Below, piece after piece: positions 21,001-33,677 of a stretch of 64,000 bases of DNA; position 1 is the stretch's first letter, and each line of letters opens with the position of its first letter. The notes beneath the pieces were generated by a model. That model was not told where the DNA came from. It saw only the letters and a program-made list of their open reading frames with translations, and did no database searches. Made by a program: the position numbers and the translations under genes. The stretch is taken from the NCBI GenBank assembly GCA_964036665.1, contig OZ038527.1, positions 16,018,221 to 16,082,220 on the forward strand, in the 5' to 3' direction. The stretch is from Gordius sp. MW1 (Eukaryota > Nematomorpha > Gordioida > Gordea > Gordiidae).

Positions 21001-22643
21001 CCAAGAAATTACAAGGCTCACAGGTTAAAAGTAGTAATTTAATTGTGCTTATAGAGAGTATAAAGGGTTTAATTCAAATTAATTAAACAATTTAAGTGTT
21101 TAAAAGCATTTTTATATTTTTTAGGCGCTAGAAAATAAGAAATAAACAAATTAATTTGAAAAAGTAAAATCCTTATGGTTGCTAAGAGACTTTTATTCAT
21201 AGCACAACATTTGCTAATTTTTTCTAAGACTCGTTAATTAATTTTAAGCATTTTAAAAAATCGACTGAGGTTTAAAGTTATAAAAATGTTAGTGCAAAGA
21301 TATTTTTAAGATACACAAATTTGTGGACCAAGATGGGAAAATTAAAGATACTTTTTCAAATCCTAAAGGAATTTTTAGAACAAAACAAGTTCAAAGATAA
21401 GATGAGTTTTTATTTTGTAAAAAATATGTGAAATAAATAATATATTATCACAATTAACTTTAAAATAAATGACAAGAATTTTTTAAACCCGCCCGGACTA
21501 ACACTCATTCATAACCTTAAAACGGGTAGAAATCTCAAAGTACCTGCGAGAGAAATCTATCTACTAATCGAGGTAGAACACTATTTTTTAAATTATAACA
21601 AAGCAATCCAAAGATAGATTCAACTGGCATATGATACGATATATTCAGCGACTTCTATATTTGAATTGGTACCAGTATAGCAAAATCTAGGATATTAAAA
21701 TACTTATCATTCATCATAGAGCATAACCCCTTTCTCTCACAATGGCTTCAAGGCACTTAAAAGGGTTCTACCGACTCTGCTTCAAAAATAAAACGATTTA
21801 GTTTTCTAAATTCTATTCTTTAAAGAATTAGAGATGCCAAAGTTCACCAAATCGCTAATTAATAATAGAACAAGAATGCTAACATTTAGCCAGTTATTGT
21901 CCTTGATTTTAACTAGACAACCATAAGGGTTCTCATACTCCAAGAGAATTTCAAAACTTTTATCGACTCTTGGCTCATTTTAGATAATAATGATTTATAT
22001 CTTTGTTGTTAATTAATGGTTTCTTTTTATTTGTTTTTTATAATTGTGACATCGTACAAAAACACTTAAAAATTAAAAATAGGCTATCCAGTTGCGAAGA
22101 TCATGATGAAATAAAGGTTGTCAAAGATGTGAGTCTAATTTTTCCTTGAGATCTCAATTTGGTTATTTTTTTTCAAAGAATACTACAGCATAGCAAGCTT
22201 CAAGCTAGAATCTAAATGATAACCCAGTGAATAAGTACCTTAATTCAGAAGTCTTTTGAAACAAATAAGTAGAAATACAATTCGTGATATTTATATATTG
22301 AAAACGACTCCTGTGGATTTGTTATAGACCAAAAGAGAATGGGGATTGTGGAAAATATTATGAATATAGCAAGAAAAAATTACTTTAACAATTTGGTTTT
22401 GATTTTATTGTAAACGCACTGCAGTATGTACGACGTGCATTTATAAGCTTAGCTAAATATGGCAAACTAAGATTGATTTTATTAAATAATCAATAGTTAG
22501 TAGTTACAACAAGTTCCATCAAACATTTGAGACACCTAGAGTCTGTACATTTAAAAATCCAAATGTGTCTCATCATTAAATATTGTACCTCAAGGGGGTC
22601 TTGGGCAAGATTGTTTTCGGCGAGTTGATAGGGCACGTTGTCT
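21001..22643. other. intergenic DNA with LINE relics
   Basis: The first 60 bp continue the LINE relic. At 22,425-22,530 there is a decayed match to the 3' end of the complete LINE (AAGCTTAGCTAAAT...CTAAGATTGA, compare 39,980-40,020). No gene is seen. The 200 bp before GET1 (22,440-22,643) should hold its promoter, but no clear element is recognisable. Confidence 0.45.
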
Positions 22644-22691
22644 ATGTTTGTACCGTTAAATGAATTGCAGGTGCCCCTTTTTTTAAATCAC

Positions 22692-23339
22692 ATGGAGGCC
22701 TGTATCGTGGTTTTAGTTTTTACGGTGATTATGTGTATAATTGAGGCAATAATTTCCAAAGTACAATTTGTAATTATGATCTTGATACATTTAAGCTTTT
22801 GAAAGTTGTCTTGGTTAATTAAACCTCCGAATGAAGTTAAAAAACTTTATAAAAATTTATTGGATTTGGAAGCCGAAAAGAGATCAATTAATATAGTTGA
22901 TGAATTCCCTAAGTTTGCTAGATTGCAAAGGCAGATCAATTCTATTAAAGATAACATGGAGTTGTTAGGTAATAGAATATAACTTTGAATTTATTCTTGT
23001 TAGAAAAAGATATTAAGGAGAAGAAAAATAAATACAAAATTTTACTTAAAGTATGCTTTTATACTATCAAGGTTTGTTAATATAATCCCACTACTAGTTT
23101 TTAAGATAATTATATATTTAATTTTGATCTGGAAATTTTACTCTATCACAATGGCAACTATTCCTAGAAGTTGGCTTTATCCCATTACATGGCTTTTACC
23201 ATATGGATTAAAATCAGGTTAAAACTTTCAGTGAAATTTTTATTTGGTAGGTCAGATAACTATAATACCATGGTTGTTACTATGTGAGGAAGCTTCAAAA
23301 AATATATCAAAGGCAATATTAAAATCAATCTGCAATTAA
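22692..23339 (+). CDS. get1: GET1/WRB homologue, five exons with tiny introns
   Basis: The coding exons are 22,692-22,769, 22,806-22,968, 23,004-23,071, 23,106-23,217 and 23,251-23,339. Together they give 169 codons and a stop, close to the roughly 170 residues of WRB. GET1/WRB is the ER-membrane receptor subunit that, with its partner CAML/GET2, accepts tail-anchored proteins from the GET3 ATPase. A first membrane segment (ACIVVLVFTVIMCIIEAII) is followed by the cytosolic coiled coil with IVDEFPKFARLQRQINSI, which matches the family's DEFA.YARL.RKIN motif. Two C-terminal membrane segments (IIIYLILIWKFYSI, ITIIPWLLL) flank MATIPRSWLYPITW, close to the conserved VA.LP..W..P segment. Every junction is GT-AG and phases agree. 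An in-frame ATG at 22,644 could give a 16-residue longer N-terminus. It is missed by ORF scans because no exon exceeds 54 codons. Confidence 0.88.
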
Positions 23340-23383
23340 AAATTTATATGTATGACATTGGTGTTTACGTATATATTATTGAT

Positions 23384-23389
23384 AATAAA
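23384..23389 (+). terminator. candidate polyadenylation signal of GET1
   Basis: AATAAA lies 45 bp after the GET1 stop codon, with a T-rich stretch downstream. It is a reasonable 3' end, but AT-rich DNA makes chance hexamers common. Confidence 0.45.
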
Positions 23390-23794
23390 ATTGATATTCA
23401 TGTGACTGCAACTACATAAATTAGAATATCTAAGTGGATTTATTAATAAATGATGGATTATAATTTAATATTGACATTTGCTATTTAAAACAATATCTAT
23501 TTTTACATTCATTTTTTTGTAAACCAAAGGATGACAAGATTTGAAAAAATCAAAATTTGATAGCTAACATTGAAATTAAAAAAAAACTTTTGTATTAAAT
23601 TGAAGTAACAATCTATTTAATACAAAGGTACTTTATTTAAAAACTGGATTTTTGAACAAATGCAAAATCTCCCATAATTTTTATAGCAAACAATGGATTG
23701 AAATACATATATTTATTATAAGATCTTTTAAAATTGATTCTAAGAATTCAAATGATATTTTGCTCTTTAATTTAATAATGATAAATCTTAAAAA

Positions 23795-25036
23795 CAGTGG
23801 CATAGCTAGCCTTTTTGCCTTGGGGGGGGGGGGGGGGGGGGGGGCTGAGCTGGTCAAGCCATGGGGGGGACAAAAAAAACTTTGACTACAAAAAATAATT
23901 AAAAAAAATTATGTTTTACCTCCCCCCCCCCCAATTCAAAACCTGGATATGACCATGAGTCAAACATAAATGAAAATTTTTCCCTCATAAACGTTGGACA
24001 AACTTAAAATTCCACTACTACTTTGTGTATTTTTTCTAATAACATCACACTGGTATGTCTTAGATTCGAATGTTTCTAGGGCATAAAATAAATAAAATTT
24101 ATTTATAAATAAAACAAAGTAATGTAGTTGAAACAATATAGAAAATTTCACTTGGTATAATAAGTTTTTGTATAAATGAATTGGAAGGGCGCAAAGTGGA
24201 ACGGGGACATTGACTAAAAATGTTGACATTTTAAAAAATAATACAAATTAGTAAAAAAAACCCATACAACGAAGTTTTTATAAAAATATTTTATTGCCAC
24301 AACCCCAAACAAATTTTAATTTTACATATGCAATATTAGCAGTATTTTCAGGCAGCATTTTTATCAGGAAAACGATGAGAACATTTAAAAGCTTTTTTTC
24401 AGGGTAGATCCTCAAAAGGCGTAATTATAACATAAAATATAAAAAAAATAATTATGAAATTAAAATTCGTTTGGGAATGAGTATTTAGAAGTTATTGCCC
24501 CTGGTGATATTATAGATATATTTGCACCCCCCCCCTCCCCGTTCACACCGCCTACAAATTAAAATGAACTAATAAATTTAACGGCTAAATTAACCTTAAA
24601 AATATTCTGTTAAAATTAAATAAATCAAAATTTTACTTAATAATTGTAGATGAAATTAGAGATGTGAGATGCACAGAACAATTTAGTGTTTGTGTACATT
24701 TTGTTGAATCCAATGGCACACCAAGAGAAATTTTTTGGGATTTTTATCCCTTAAAAGTTTTGATGCGTTAACAATTGTCTATAAAATTCAGTTATTAATT
24801 TATCAAACTTTTGAGGGGATATTACTAATAAAGGGGAAAAAATGGTGTACAAACTATTTGTTGAAAATTAGTTGGCTTTATGTGTGCATGTGGTACATAA
24901 AAATATGCAAGATATGTTAAACAATAAGCATGTGAGATGGACAATTAAATTAACTCCAGAATGGAATTTTCGTAAATTTAATAATATTTTAATATATTTT
25001 AAAAGTTTAAAACAAGTTTAAAAGCCCAGATAATTA
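23795..25036 (+). mobile_element. hAT element 3, truncated
   Basis: It starts CAGTGGCATAGCTAGCC plus a poly-G tract and follows the left arm of hAT element 1 (8,288-9,535) closely. This includes the DUF4371-like piece DEIRDVRCTEQFSVCVHFVE at about 24,650-24,710. Similarity stops at about 25,036 (TTTAAAAGCCCAGATAATTA), the point where the other copies switch to the hATC half. The second TIR and TSD are absent. Confidence 0.75.
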
Positions 25037-27740
25037 TTTACTGGGTGAACATTATTGTTAATACGAATTTTTAAGAGTTAAAAAAATAAAATTAACATTG
25101 TTTGCATAATATATAGGGATTAAAGATATGCCTAAAAACCTGAATTTATACGACCTTTAAATTAGACAATGTTTCTATAATGAATATTTAAACCAAAAAA
25201 TATTTATTAGGCCATAAAAACGACAATAGACAAAAATCTTAGAAAAAAATCTATTAAATTTGGTTCAAAAAGATGGTGTTTTAAAGCTTAAAAGTAATGA
25301 AAACAATATTTTTGCAACTTAAATGAATCTTTTTTAACAATTTAAAGATAAACTTTAAATCTTGAAAGAAGCGTCCAATATTGATAAGACATCCTGAAAG
25401 GGAATGTCTTAAAAATTTGGAAAATGTACAAAAATTTGGACTTGTTCTATTATATTAAATTATATTTAAATAATGCAAAATTAAGACGTCTGCACTCAAT
25501 ACCATCTGTATGATTTATAAATGATAAATTAAATTTAAAATGATTGATATAATTTAAAATTTATTATTACCTGTAGCAATTAAGTTTATAATATCAAAAA
25601 TAGTATAACTTATAGCATTTTAAAGTAAACCAAGTTTCTAAACAAATGTAGTTGTTTGTCCACCTGTTAATATTTCAGGAAAATTTTCCATATATTGCTT
25701 CAAACTTGTATTATAATGTAACATTTGCTCTGATTATAATTAGAGGAAGGCTTTGTAATAAATTTATATAGTGGCATTATTTTTGAGTAGCAGGTATCTA
25801 AAAAAATTTTGCCCCAATCTATTTTGTATTTTAAAATTTATTTAATCTTAGCCATGCTTGAATCAATAGATTATAAATCGAGCAGTTAAGGCTCATCTTA
25901 AAGCCAACTTGTTTAAGTCCATAGTTGAATTTTTATAAAAAATATCCTTCAAGCTTTTTAAATTCAATTTTTGTTTAAATTTAGGAATATTGCAAAATGA
26001 ATCAGTGCTAGTACAATCTCGTGTCTGTCTCGAAAGCAAAAATCTCGTCTCGGGTTTTTTATTCTTATCTTGGCCTTAAATAATCTTCGGTTTGACCAGA
26101 ATTCTTGACTCGTCTATAATTTTAAATATAACACGCAATAGATTTTAGTCCTGATAATAAAAAGTTAAAATTTGAAAAACTTCAAAACACACAGTAAATA
26201 AATAAGTTAGTGCAATAGGGTCTAATATCACCTACACAATACCACTCGACTTTAAAAAGATAGTTACTATTCATAAATATAACAGTTTCCATATTAAGGA
26301 TAAATTTTGGGGCAAAATATAGTTTAACTTAAATTTTAAATAAATATATTTTTTGTTTTATTAATAAATACAATTGTGTTAAACCATTGTGCCTGCCAGA
26401 TATAAATTTTCATATGCAGTTAACCTATACTTAAGTTGTTTAACTCTGGGCTAGATAAGATTCTTCATTGACACTGGTTGGTGCTCAAAGTAATTGGTTA
26501 AAATTTATGGCAAGAATTTTTAATAACCTAACTAATTTATTGCCAGCTGTGAGAAATATAAAGGTAGTGTATACTTCTGAGAATATTATTATATATGCAC
26601 ATAACAAAACACTGTGAATAACAATACAAACAACATTGTTATTGGAATCATATATAATATTTAAAGATTGTCAATGAATTGCAAGCATATAATTTTATAG
26701 TAAAATTACATTCAAACTTCAACGATTATTATATATCAAGACCAATTTTATTATTTGATATCACTAATTTCGCCAAAAATATGATATTTATTAAGAGTAT
26801 GATCACAAAATTCGGAAAATAAGAATGTGCCTGTCAATCATACTCTATAATATGAAAAGAATGCACAAGACAATCCAAAAGTCATTTTATGATATAAGAG
26901 TTGAGTTTCAAAGTGTACCATGAGATATAAGTTCAATAATAAAGTCTTACCAGACCCATGATATAATCTATTTATGGTATATTCCCATACTCAAAGATCT
27001 TTTCAAAATCAATCGTTCGACAAGGGCAAAGGTTGCTCAAGGTGCTTTCAGATTTTAGTTTGAATAATTACTTTGATGAATCAACAACTAGTTAATATCA
27101 AATCATGCAGTGATAAAGTTGTTATGAATTTTTAATTTTAAGTAATATTAACTAATTTAAAATAAGTTATTTAAAAGGTAAAAAGTTATTATGGTTAAAC
27201 AATAAATTCTTCTTAAAACCCTGATCTCGCTGATAAAACTCATAACGTCTCGTCACGAGGACGAAATACTCGTTGCGATCTCGGCTCATTCGCAGCAATA
27301 GTCATAGCCTTTCCTCGACTCAACGCTTTTTCAAATCAATCCTCACCCCACCCGACTCAAGGTATTCAAATTTTGAACCCGAATGCGGCCCGAAAACATT
27401 TCAAAATTTTTAACACAAATCGGGTCTGGTTCGTTTTATCCATTTAAGCTTCTAGTATAGGGTCAAGAGAAAATGATTCTGTCGTGGCCCTATGGCGGTT
27501 ATAAAGGCCAGGGTACAAAAACAATTCCACTCTTTGTCGTGTCTAACACTTCTTTCCTTATAACAAAGACCCTCGTTTTTACCATTAAATAACTAACAAA
27601 TTTCGTGGTCAATTAAAAACTTCAACCCTTTCCTAACAAACATCTAACCTTTCCTAGAGATTTACATCTTGAGGACAGCTACGCAATTATAATTTATGCG
27701 TCGCTAATAAACTGAAACTGTGTGTTATGTAATTCATCTC
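25037..27740. other. intergenic AT-rich DNA with unresolved repeats
   Basis: No gene is supported. Patches at about 26,010-26,110 and 27,220-27,440 carry repeated TCTCGTC/CGACTC and CCCGACTC motifs in opposite senses. They look like the two subterminal zones of an AT-rich transposon about 1.4 kb long, but exact ends and a TSD could not be fixed. Confidence 0.4.
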
Positions 27741-28085
27741 AAGAACTTATGAATCCCCCAAATTTAACTGAATCATAAATAAAAACGTCCTTTCCTTGTT
27801 TTTAAGACTATGTCCATGCCGTTGCATTCTTCCGTACCCATTACGATCTTTCAGCTGGCCCTTGAAGTCTCCTTTAATAATAATTAGCATTCGTAGTATC
27901 CTTTGTGTCTGCTTTTCTAATAATAGGAATAAAATGTCTTTTTCCTGTTCCATACACCCAATTTTCAGAGAATAGGTTCACACAAGGGTTAAAATACTCC
28001 TTGGTCTGAAAAATTTACCCACACCAACTTTCTAAGCATCTTCTGACCTTCACCATCACTTTGTCCTTGAACGAATTGCCTAGAA

Positions 28086-28628
28086 CAGTTGTTCTAAAAC
28101 TTTTTATACACGCCCCAAATATTTTATAATTTTTTTGCGGCCCCCCCCCCTTTTTCATATTAATTTATATTTGTTAAATTATCTATAATATATTGATTTT
28201 CTATTATTGTTTCATTTTATTATATAATAAACATAAAACACAACTTTATTATTTCATTATCTATTTAAATAACATAAAAACTTCATAATGAAACATAAAA
28301 AGCATTCATTTATAATAAAATAAAAAATATATGTATTCGGAAATATATTTAATGAGATTTCTGCTGCTGAACATTGTCAACCAATTTGTTAATTCTTGGT
28401 TCAATTGATTGTAATGCTATCCTCATGCAGGAATCTAGTTTTTTAATATCAGCAGGGTATGAGTGGTTATAGCGAACGTCTTGTAAACAGAAGGCAACGA
28501 GTTCGAATCCCCCTCGTGAGTATTTTTTCTAAAGCTTTTCTGAATATTTTTATTATATTCTAAAAATTTTTGCATAATTTCGCGGCCCCCCGGCAAACTT
28601 CTCACGGCCCCCCGGTTAAGAATCACTG
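28086..28628. mobile_element. hAT MITE with exact 8-bp TSD
   Basis: The ends are CAGTTGTTCTAAAACTTTTT and (inverse) CAGTGATTCTTAACCGGGGG, of the CAGTGNTTCTNAACC type of many hAT elements. The flanks are GCCTAGAA at 28,078-28,085 and GCCTAGAA at 28,629-28,636. G/C-rich CGGCCCCCC blocks lie inside each end. No transposase is present. A tRNA-like stretch sits in the right third. Confidence 0.85.
28449..28520 (+). other. tRNA-Thr(UGU)-like stretch inside the hAT MITE
   Basis: It has an A-box-like TATGAGTGGTTATAGCG, an anticodon loop-like CTTGTAA and a B box GAGTTCGAATCCC at the right tRNA spacing, followed by a T-rich run. Acceptor, anticodon and T stems are mostly mismatched, so it is a decayed tRNA or tRNA-derived SINE head and not a working tRNA gene. 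Confidence 0.5.
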
Positions 28629-28830
28629 GCCTAGAATACTGAGCCCTAGGATTTGGGGACTGTAGCAAGTATACTTCTCCTGACTCCTAAGTTTGGCTCC
28701 ATTCCACGTCGTTCTTGTAGGCTGGCGATGTGTATCTTTCACTTTGTAGCATTTGTGTCACCCCGTCAACGTGCCAAAAATCCAGCAGGCTATTCGCATC
28801 CTATCCCCAACTTAATTTTGTTGTGAATTA

Positions 28831-31000
28831 AGCGGTTGCCCTAGTCACTTTATCCCATTATAGAGCGGCAAATGGATAGCGTTCATTTGAGGAAGACGTC
28901 GTAGCGCTCTCATACATTTAAATCAAATCTGACATCATTCTGGTTAGATTTTTGAAGCCGGATTTTCCTCTTGCACATGAAGTTGGGGTCGTGGTAGTGT
29001 TACTTATTTAAGATCAAAATATAAATTTATGAAAATGATCAAAATAAAATAATTAGGTTTCGTATATATGGAAAACCCCGAGATAGCAAGTCAATTATAT
29101 TAGCAAATAGTTATTTCGAATATAGGTTTGATTGCAATTTTTAGGGGACAGCTTGAAAATATTTGTTCCGTTTTTTATATTTTTAAGCTTTGATAGCATG
29201 GGCGTAGCCAGGATTGGATTTTGAGATGGGCAATAATGATTTAGGGAGGGGCAAAATGATAATTTTTTGTAGTCATAATTATATTAAATTTGGGGATCAA
29301 TAATAATAACAAAAATAAATTTTAAGGGATAGGTCGATTTTGGGATTGGAAGTTCATTTGCACTCTATGGACTAAAAAATCTATTGCAGGACTATTGAAA
29401 CTGGCTATCATTTGCTTAATGTTTAGTTTAATCAAAAGTCTTAAAAACTTTTAATATCGGCCCGAGCCGAATACAGTTCAAATATTTTATTTTTAAATTG
29501 TCTAACTCAACCCGATCCCATTTGAAAAAAATATTATTAGTCCGACCATAGTCCCTCTTTGGTTCTCAATAAATTGAGATAAAAAATAATTTAAACAATA
29601 AAAGACAGGAAGGGTCCGAGGTGCCAGAGTTTAAAAAACTCCAATACATTTATACCCTAGATATTTATTTTTTGGTTAACTTGAAAGATCCTTAAGTTTA
29701 AATTTTAAATCTTGGATCGGGCTAACCCATCAAATCCGACCCAACTCAAAGCTCACTTATGAACTTTAAATCATTTTCAGTTTGGTCAAGCTCGATCGAA
29801 CTTTGAATTATCTGTGCAGGGCTCTAGGTATTTTTTAAATAAGGTCAAAATGTTCATAAGAGCTACTCAGATGTCCTAAGAATTTTAATTAAATAAATCC
29901 AAAAAAGTAAATTTAAAATTCAGTTTTAAAATAGTGTCAAGCCTTAACTTATGTTTTTCATTATAAATTAATTATATACAAAGATAATTCTGTTATGAGT
30001 TCACATTGTTTATTAATGGTAATTGAGAATATAAAATCAAATAAAATTTTTTATTATTTAATTAATTTCTATACAAATTAATATGCTTTGACAAAAAAAA
30101 CTCAAATTTTGTGATTACCTATATCTAATTCCGGTGTGCTATCCTACCTATTATATAATTATATTTTTTTTGATATTATTGATACACAACAAAATGTCAC
30201 CACCTGTGTCGGAAAGCTTTTAGATCATATTATATATTCCATTGTTATAAACCTACTCATTAAGCCAATTATATAGTCAATCAATAAAATGTGTAGAGTG
30301 GTATATATTGTAATATGTTGTAAAAATTAATAAAAATATATATAAATAAATTCTAAGTGGTATGAGACTTTTTTAGATATTTTATGGGAAATTGTAATAA
30401 TTCAATATTAAACGGAGTCAAAAATTCTAAAAATATTGAGGACAAGGTTCTTGATTCGGACATATGGTAATAAATATTTCAATTCTATCACTTTTAACAA
30501 ATTTAAGCATATTTGCGAAACATTATTTAGATCATTATTTTTTTAGATATACTAAATTTATAATTTCGCGTAAACACAAGACCCAATATGCGTTAAATTT
30601 AAGAAATATAAAATTGCAGCTCTAGAAACCAAGCAGAGTCGACATAAATGCTAAAAACTTTTTTAATTACCGTTTCATTAACTTCCCCGTATATATTTAT
30701 TAAAAATTTTTAAAGGTTCTTGATTTAGATGGAGTCCAATGATTAGATTGTATTAATCATTTGATTATAGGTCTTGCGATTTTTGTATAAAATATTAATG
30801 ATCACATCTGGTTGAGAAAATTAATTTAAATTAATGGATTCAATAGTTGTATCAAAAAGCTTAAAGGTCTTAAATGAAAAATCAATTTTTAATATTTATT
30901 TCTCAAAATATTATGATTACCATAATGTGTATGACAGAAAAAAATAACTTATTCGATTTTATAATAATTTAAATTGAATTTCATAAAAAATCATTAAAGT
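28831..31000. other. intergenic DNA with MITE ends
   Basis: A single GGGCGTAGCCAGG end lies at 29,200, and a TGCAGGGCTCTA end (29,815-29,826) is preceded by CCCGATCC-type motifs. Neither partner end was found. The remainder is AT-rich without supported genes. Confidence 0.45.
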
Positions 31001-31790
31001 AATGTTAACCAAAGCGGAAATGTATTTTACAAAGTTGGAAGTGGAACTGAGAGGCGTTAAACAAGAAATCCCCATTCTTCAATACGACTACTCTCTCTCT
31101 CTCTTTCTCCCCCCAATTTCTAGGCGCAGCACACAATCAATTTTTATCATCATCAATAAATAAATTACATAATACATGCTCGACTCGCGATCTCTCTTAC
31201 GAAAAAAGTGTATGTTAAAAAATAATGAAGACGGGGCCATGATGGTCTTTCGGTATGGCTAGCGAGCAATGCTGACAGGGTTGAGCCTTACATTTTATAT
31301 CGATTTTTGGTGACTTTATTTCGCCCATTTCGAAATGGTTTTCCTCTTCCGCTTGCTTCTTTCCCCTCAAGTCGAGTGTTCATACAAACACAAGCAGCAC
31401 ACTAGCCGCACCGCGATCTTGTGATTTAATGAGGCAAACGTAAAAAATTCTCCAGTCCAACGTTTTTAGGCTCATAAAGGTCTATAATAAATGTTTTTGG
31501 TGGTGCTACGCCATAGATTTCTCTTCCTTAATCCTTTATTTCCCTCCTATCATCCCCTACAAATCATTACCGAATACGTATAACGTGCGATCAATGGGCA
31601 AACTTAAAGTTTTATTTTTAATTTAACATAATGTTGGTTACCTATCTAGCATAGTCAGTTAACTTTAACTAATTATTTAAATGCTTTTAGTATATACACT
31701 AAAATTAATCGCGTCGCTCAATTAGATTCATCGTATATAGCATAGTGTATATAAAAAATACATATAATTATTCAATATTCGTTTTCCGCA
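31001..31790 (+). promoter_or_regulatory. probable promoter and 5' leader region of the sif gene
   Basis: It lies directly upstream of the proposed first coding exon. It is GC-richer than its surroundings (31,200-31,430) and holds a CT microsatellite (31,087-31,107). No transposon was recognised in it. No transcription start can be assigned by eye. A short ORF at about 31,007-31,162 (MLTKAEMYFTKLEVEL...) is unexplained and could be an upstream ORF. Confidence 0.35.
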
Positions 31791-33677
31791 ATGAAAAATG
31801 AAGACGAAAACGTCGATTTACGGTAACTTAAATTGTATTTTGATGATGTTTTTATTTTACCGACGTAAAGGGATTTTTATAAGGCATGATACGCTGATTT
31901 ATAATGCGAATTTCATTATATATAACTGACCTAAAATAAACGAAAATAGATTGAATTAAATTTAGGCTTTATTCGGCTTGATTTATACTTTATAGTACTG
32001 TAAGGAAGACTTGTTTAACACTCTTTATTTAAAATACCCATAAAAAATGTTATTTCCAACTTTGCATATTAGATATTAAGTTTTAATTGAAATCAATATT
32101 ATAAAAATATACTCATATGTAGAGCCCTGCAAAATAAAATTTCTTCGGCCCGAGCCCGACCCCAGCCCGAAATTTTTTTAACTCAGGCCCAACCCGAGTG
32201 CGGCCTGACTTTTTTGAAATTTTATAAAAAATTATATTCAGAATGCCCACCCGCATTTCTCATTTAACATAAAAATCTTTTGTTTCCTCTAAATAACCTA
32301 CTCAACAAAGGAATTAGTAAAATGTTAAAAAAAAATTTTAGCTAGTTTTTGTCTCGAGCTGGGCTCGTGCCTCGGGTCGGGTTGACCCATAAGGCCCGAT
32401 CAGAGCCCGAGGCCTAATTAAATTTTGATTTTTGGCCGTGGGGCCGGGCTTGGACGGCTCGTGCAGGGCTTACTCATATGGCACGTGTCTCTCAACCTTC
32501 GCTTTGGCAATGTTTGGGCTATATATTTCATGGACATGGGCGTAGCCAGGGTTTGAATTAGAGGGGGGGGCAATAATGATTTGGGGTGGGGAAAAATAAT
32601 TATTATTCAAATTTTAGTCCTAATTTATTAGGCGGGGGGAGGAAGCCGCCTTTCCCTGTCTCCCCCTGGCTACGGCCTAGCTTGTGGACATTAGAATTGA
32701 TTTAACCTGACCTATATATTATTAAATTTTATATACCCACACTAGGCTCGACCTGAACCTAGTTTATAAATCTTCATTCCCAAAGACTCCACTTAAACCA
32801 ATGACGGCTTAAGATGTAGCGAATTACACATATATTAATTTAACCAGAATCATCGAGATCCCTTTAAAGACTATAAAATCATCTAAGTTTAGGATTTTTA
32901 TTTACCCACTGCCCGTCGGGTTTGGTTTGACTCGAGCAATATTTATATCTGTATTTAAGTCTTTAATCAGTCTGGGTTACTTCAACCTTATAAAGATCAT
33001 TTTATTAACCCTTAAATTGATTTGTTTCTTATAATGTTTCTATGGAACTCTAAATCAGAAATTTTAGGGATTTAATTCAATTAAAAGAATTTTTATTAGA
33101 TAAAATTAACCTCGGAACTAAGTTATATGTTTTTATACAAAACAAACTAATTTAATGTTGGTATTATTAAAAAAAACTACATCAATTTGGAATAGTAATC
33201 TTTCTAAATTCAATCTTACATTCTGTAAATTAAAATCACAATGCTAAAAAACAATAGATTCGGTTTGACTATAACATTTGAGCCACCATATAAATGTCAT
33301 TGAAATTAAAACTAAACCTATCATGCGTGGTCAAATGACCTTTTTTATTTGTGATTTTCAATTTTTAGTTTAAAACCTTATTGTATATACGTACGACTTT
33401 CCCTAATCTATATGTAATATCAAATTTACAAAAGTGATTAATATTATTGTTAAAAATCATCCAAAAATTTGTTTTCTGTCTTGTTTACCACGAGCAGTCT
33501 TTTAACCATTAGTAATCATGCTCTTTTTTCCCCATCTTTATTTAAATTTACTACTTAATTATGTATATTTATACCCTAAAAGTCAAGACATTCCAAAGAT
33601 ATTCATTTAAATGAAGATTTGTCTGTTGATGACGAAGTTTATGATAAAGAGAGGAATGACGCTAAAAATGATAACAG
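31791..33677 (+). CDS. sif: proposed first two coding exons of sif
   Basis: Exon 1 (31,791-31,822) is MKNEDENVDL plus two bases, with donor GTAACT. Exon 2 (33,588-33,677) reads HSKDIHLNEDLSVDDEVYDK and continues acidic to DN plus two bases, with donor GTTTTT. Together they make a 40-residue acidic leader. Evidence is only phase consistency, splice sites and position downstream of a promoter-like stretch; no homologous sequence is recognised. Other first exons are possible. Confidence 0.45.

Larger units (their letters stand above)
27741..28830 (-). pseudogene. RTE-like LINE endonuclease relic, split by a MITE
   Basis: On the - strand, 28,637-28,830 gives RIACWIFGTLTG and later TTWNGAKLRSQEKYTCYSPQ. 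27,750-28,085 gives ILGNSFKDK, LKIGCMEQEKDILF and GDFKGQLKDRNGYGRMQ. These are the same EEP landmarks as in the LINE piece at 19,400. Many stops are present. The hAT MITE 28,086-28,628 interrupts it. Confidence 0.65.

Noticed and set aside
28449-28520. Functional tRNA-Thr gene
   Set aside because: Acceptor, anticodon and T stems are largely unpaired; it lies inside a transposon.
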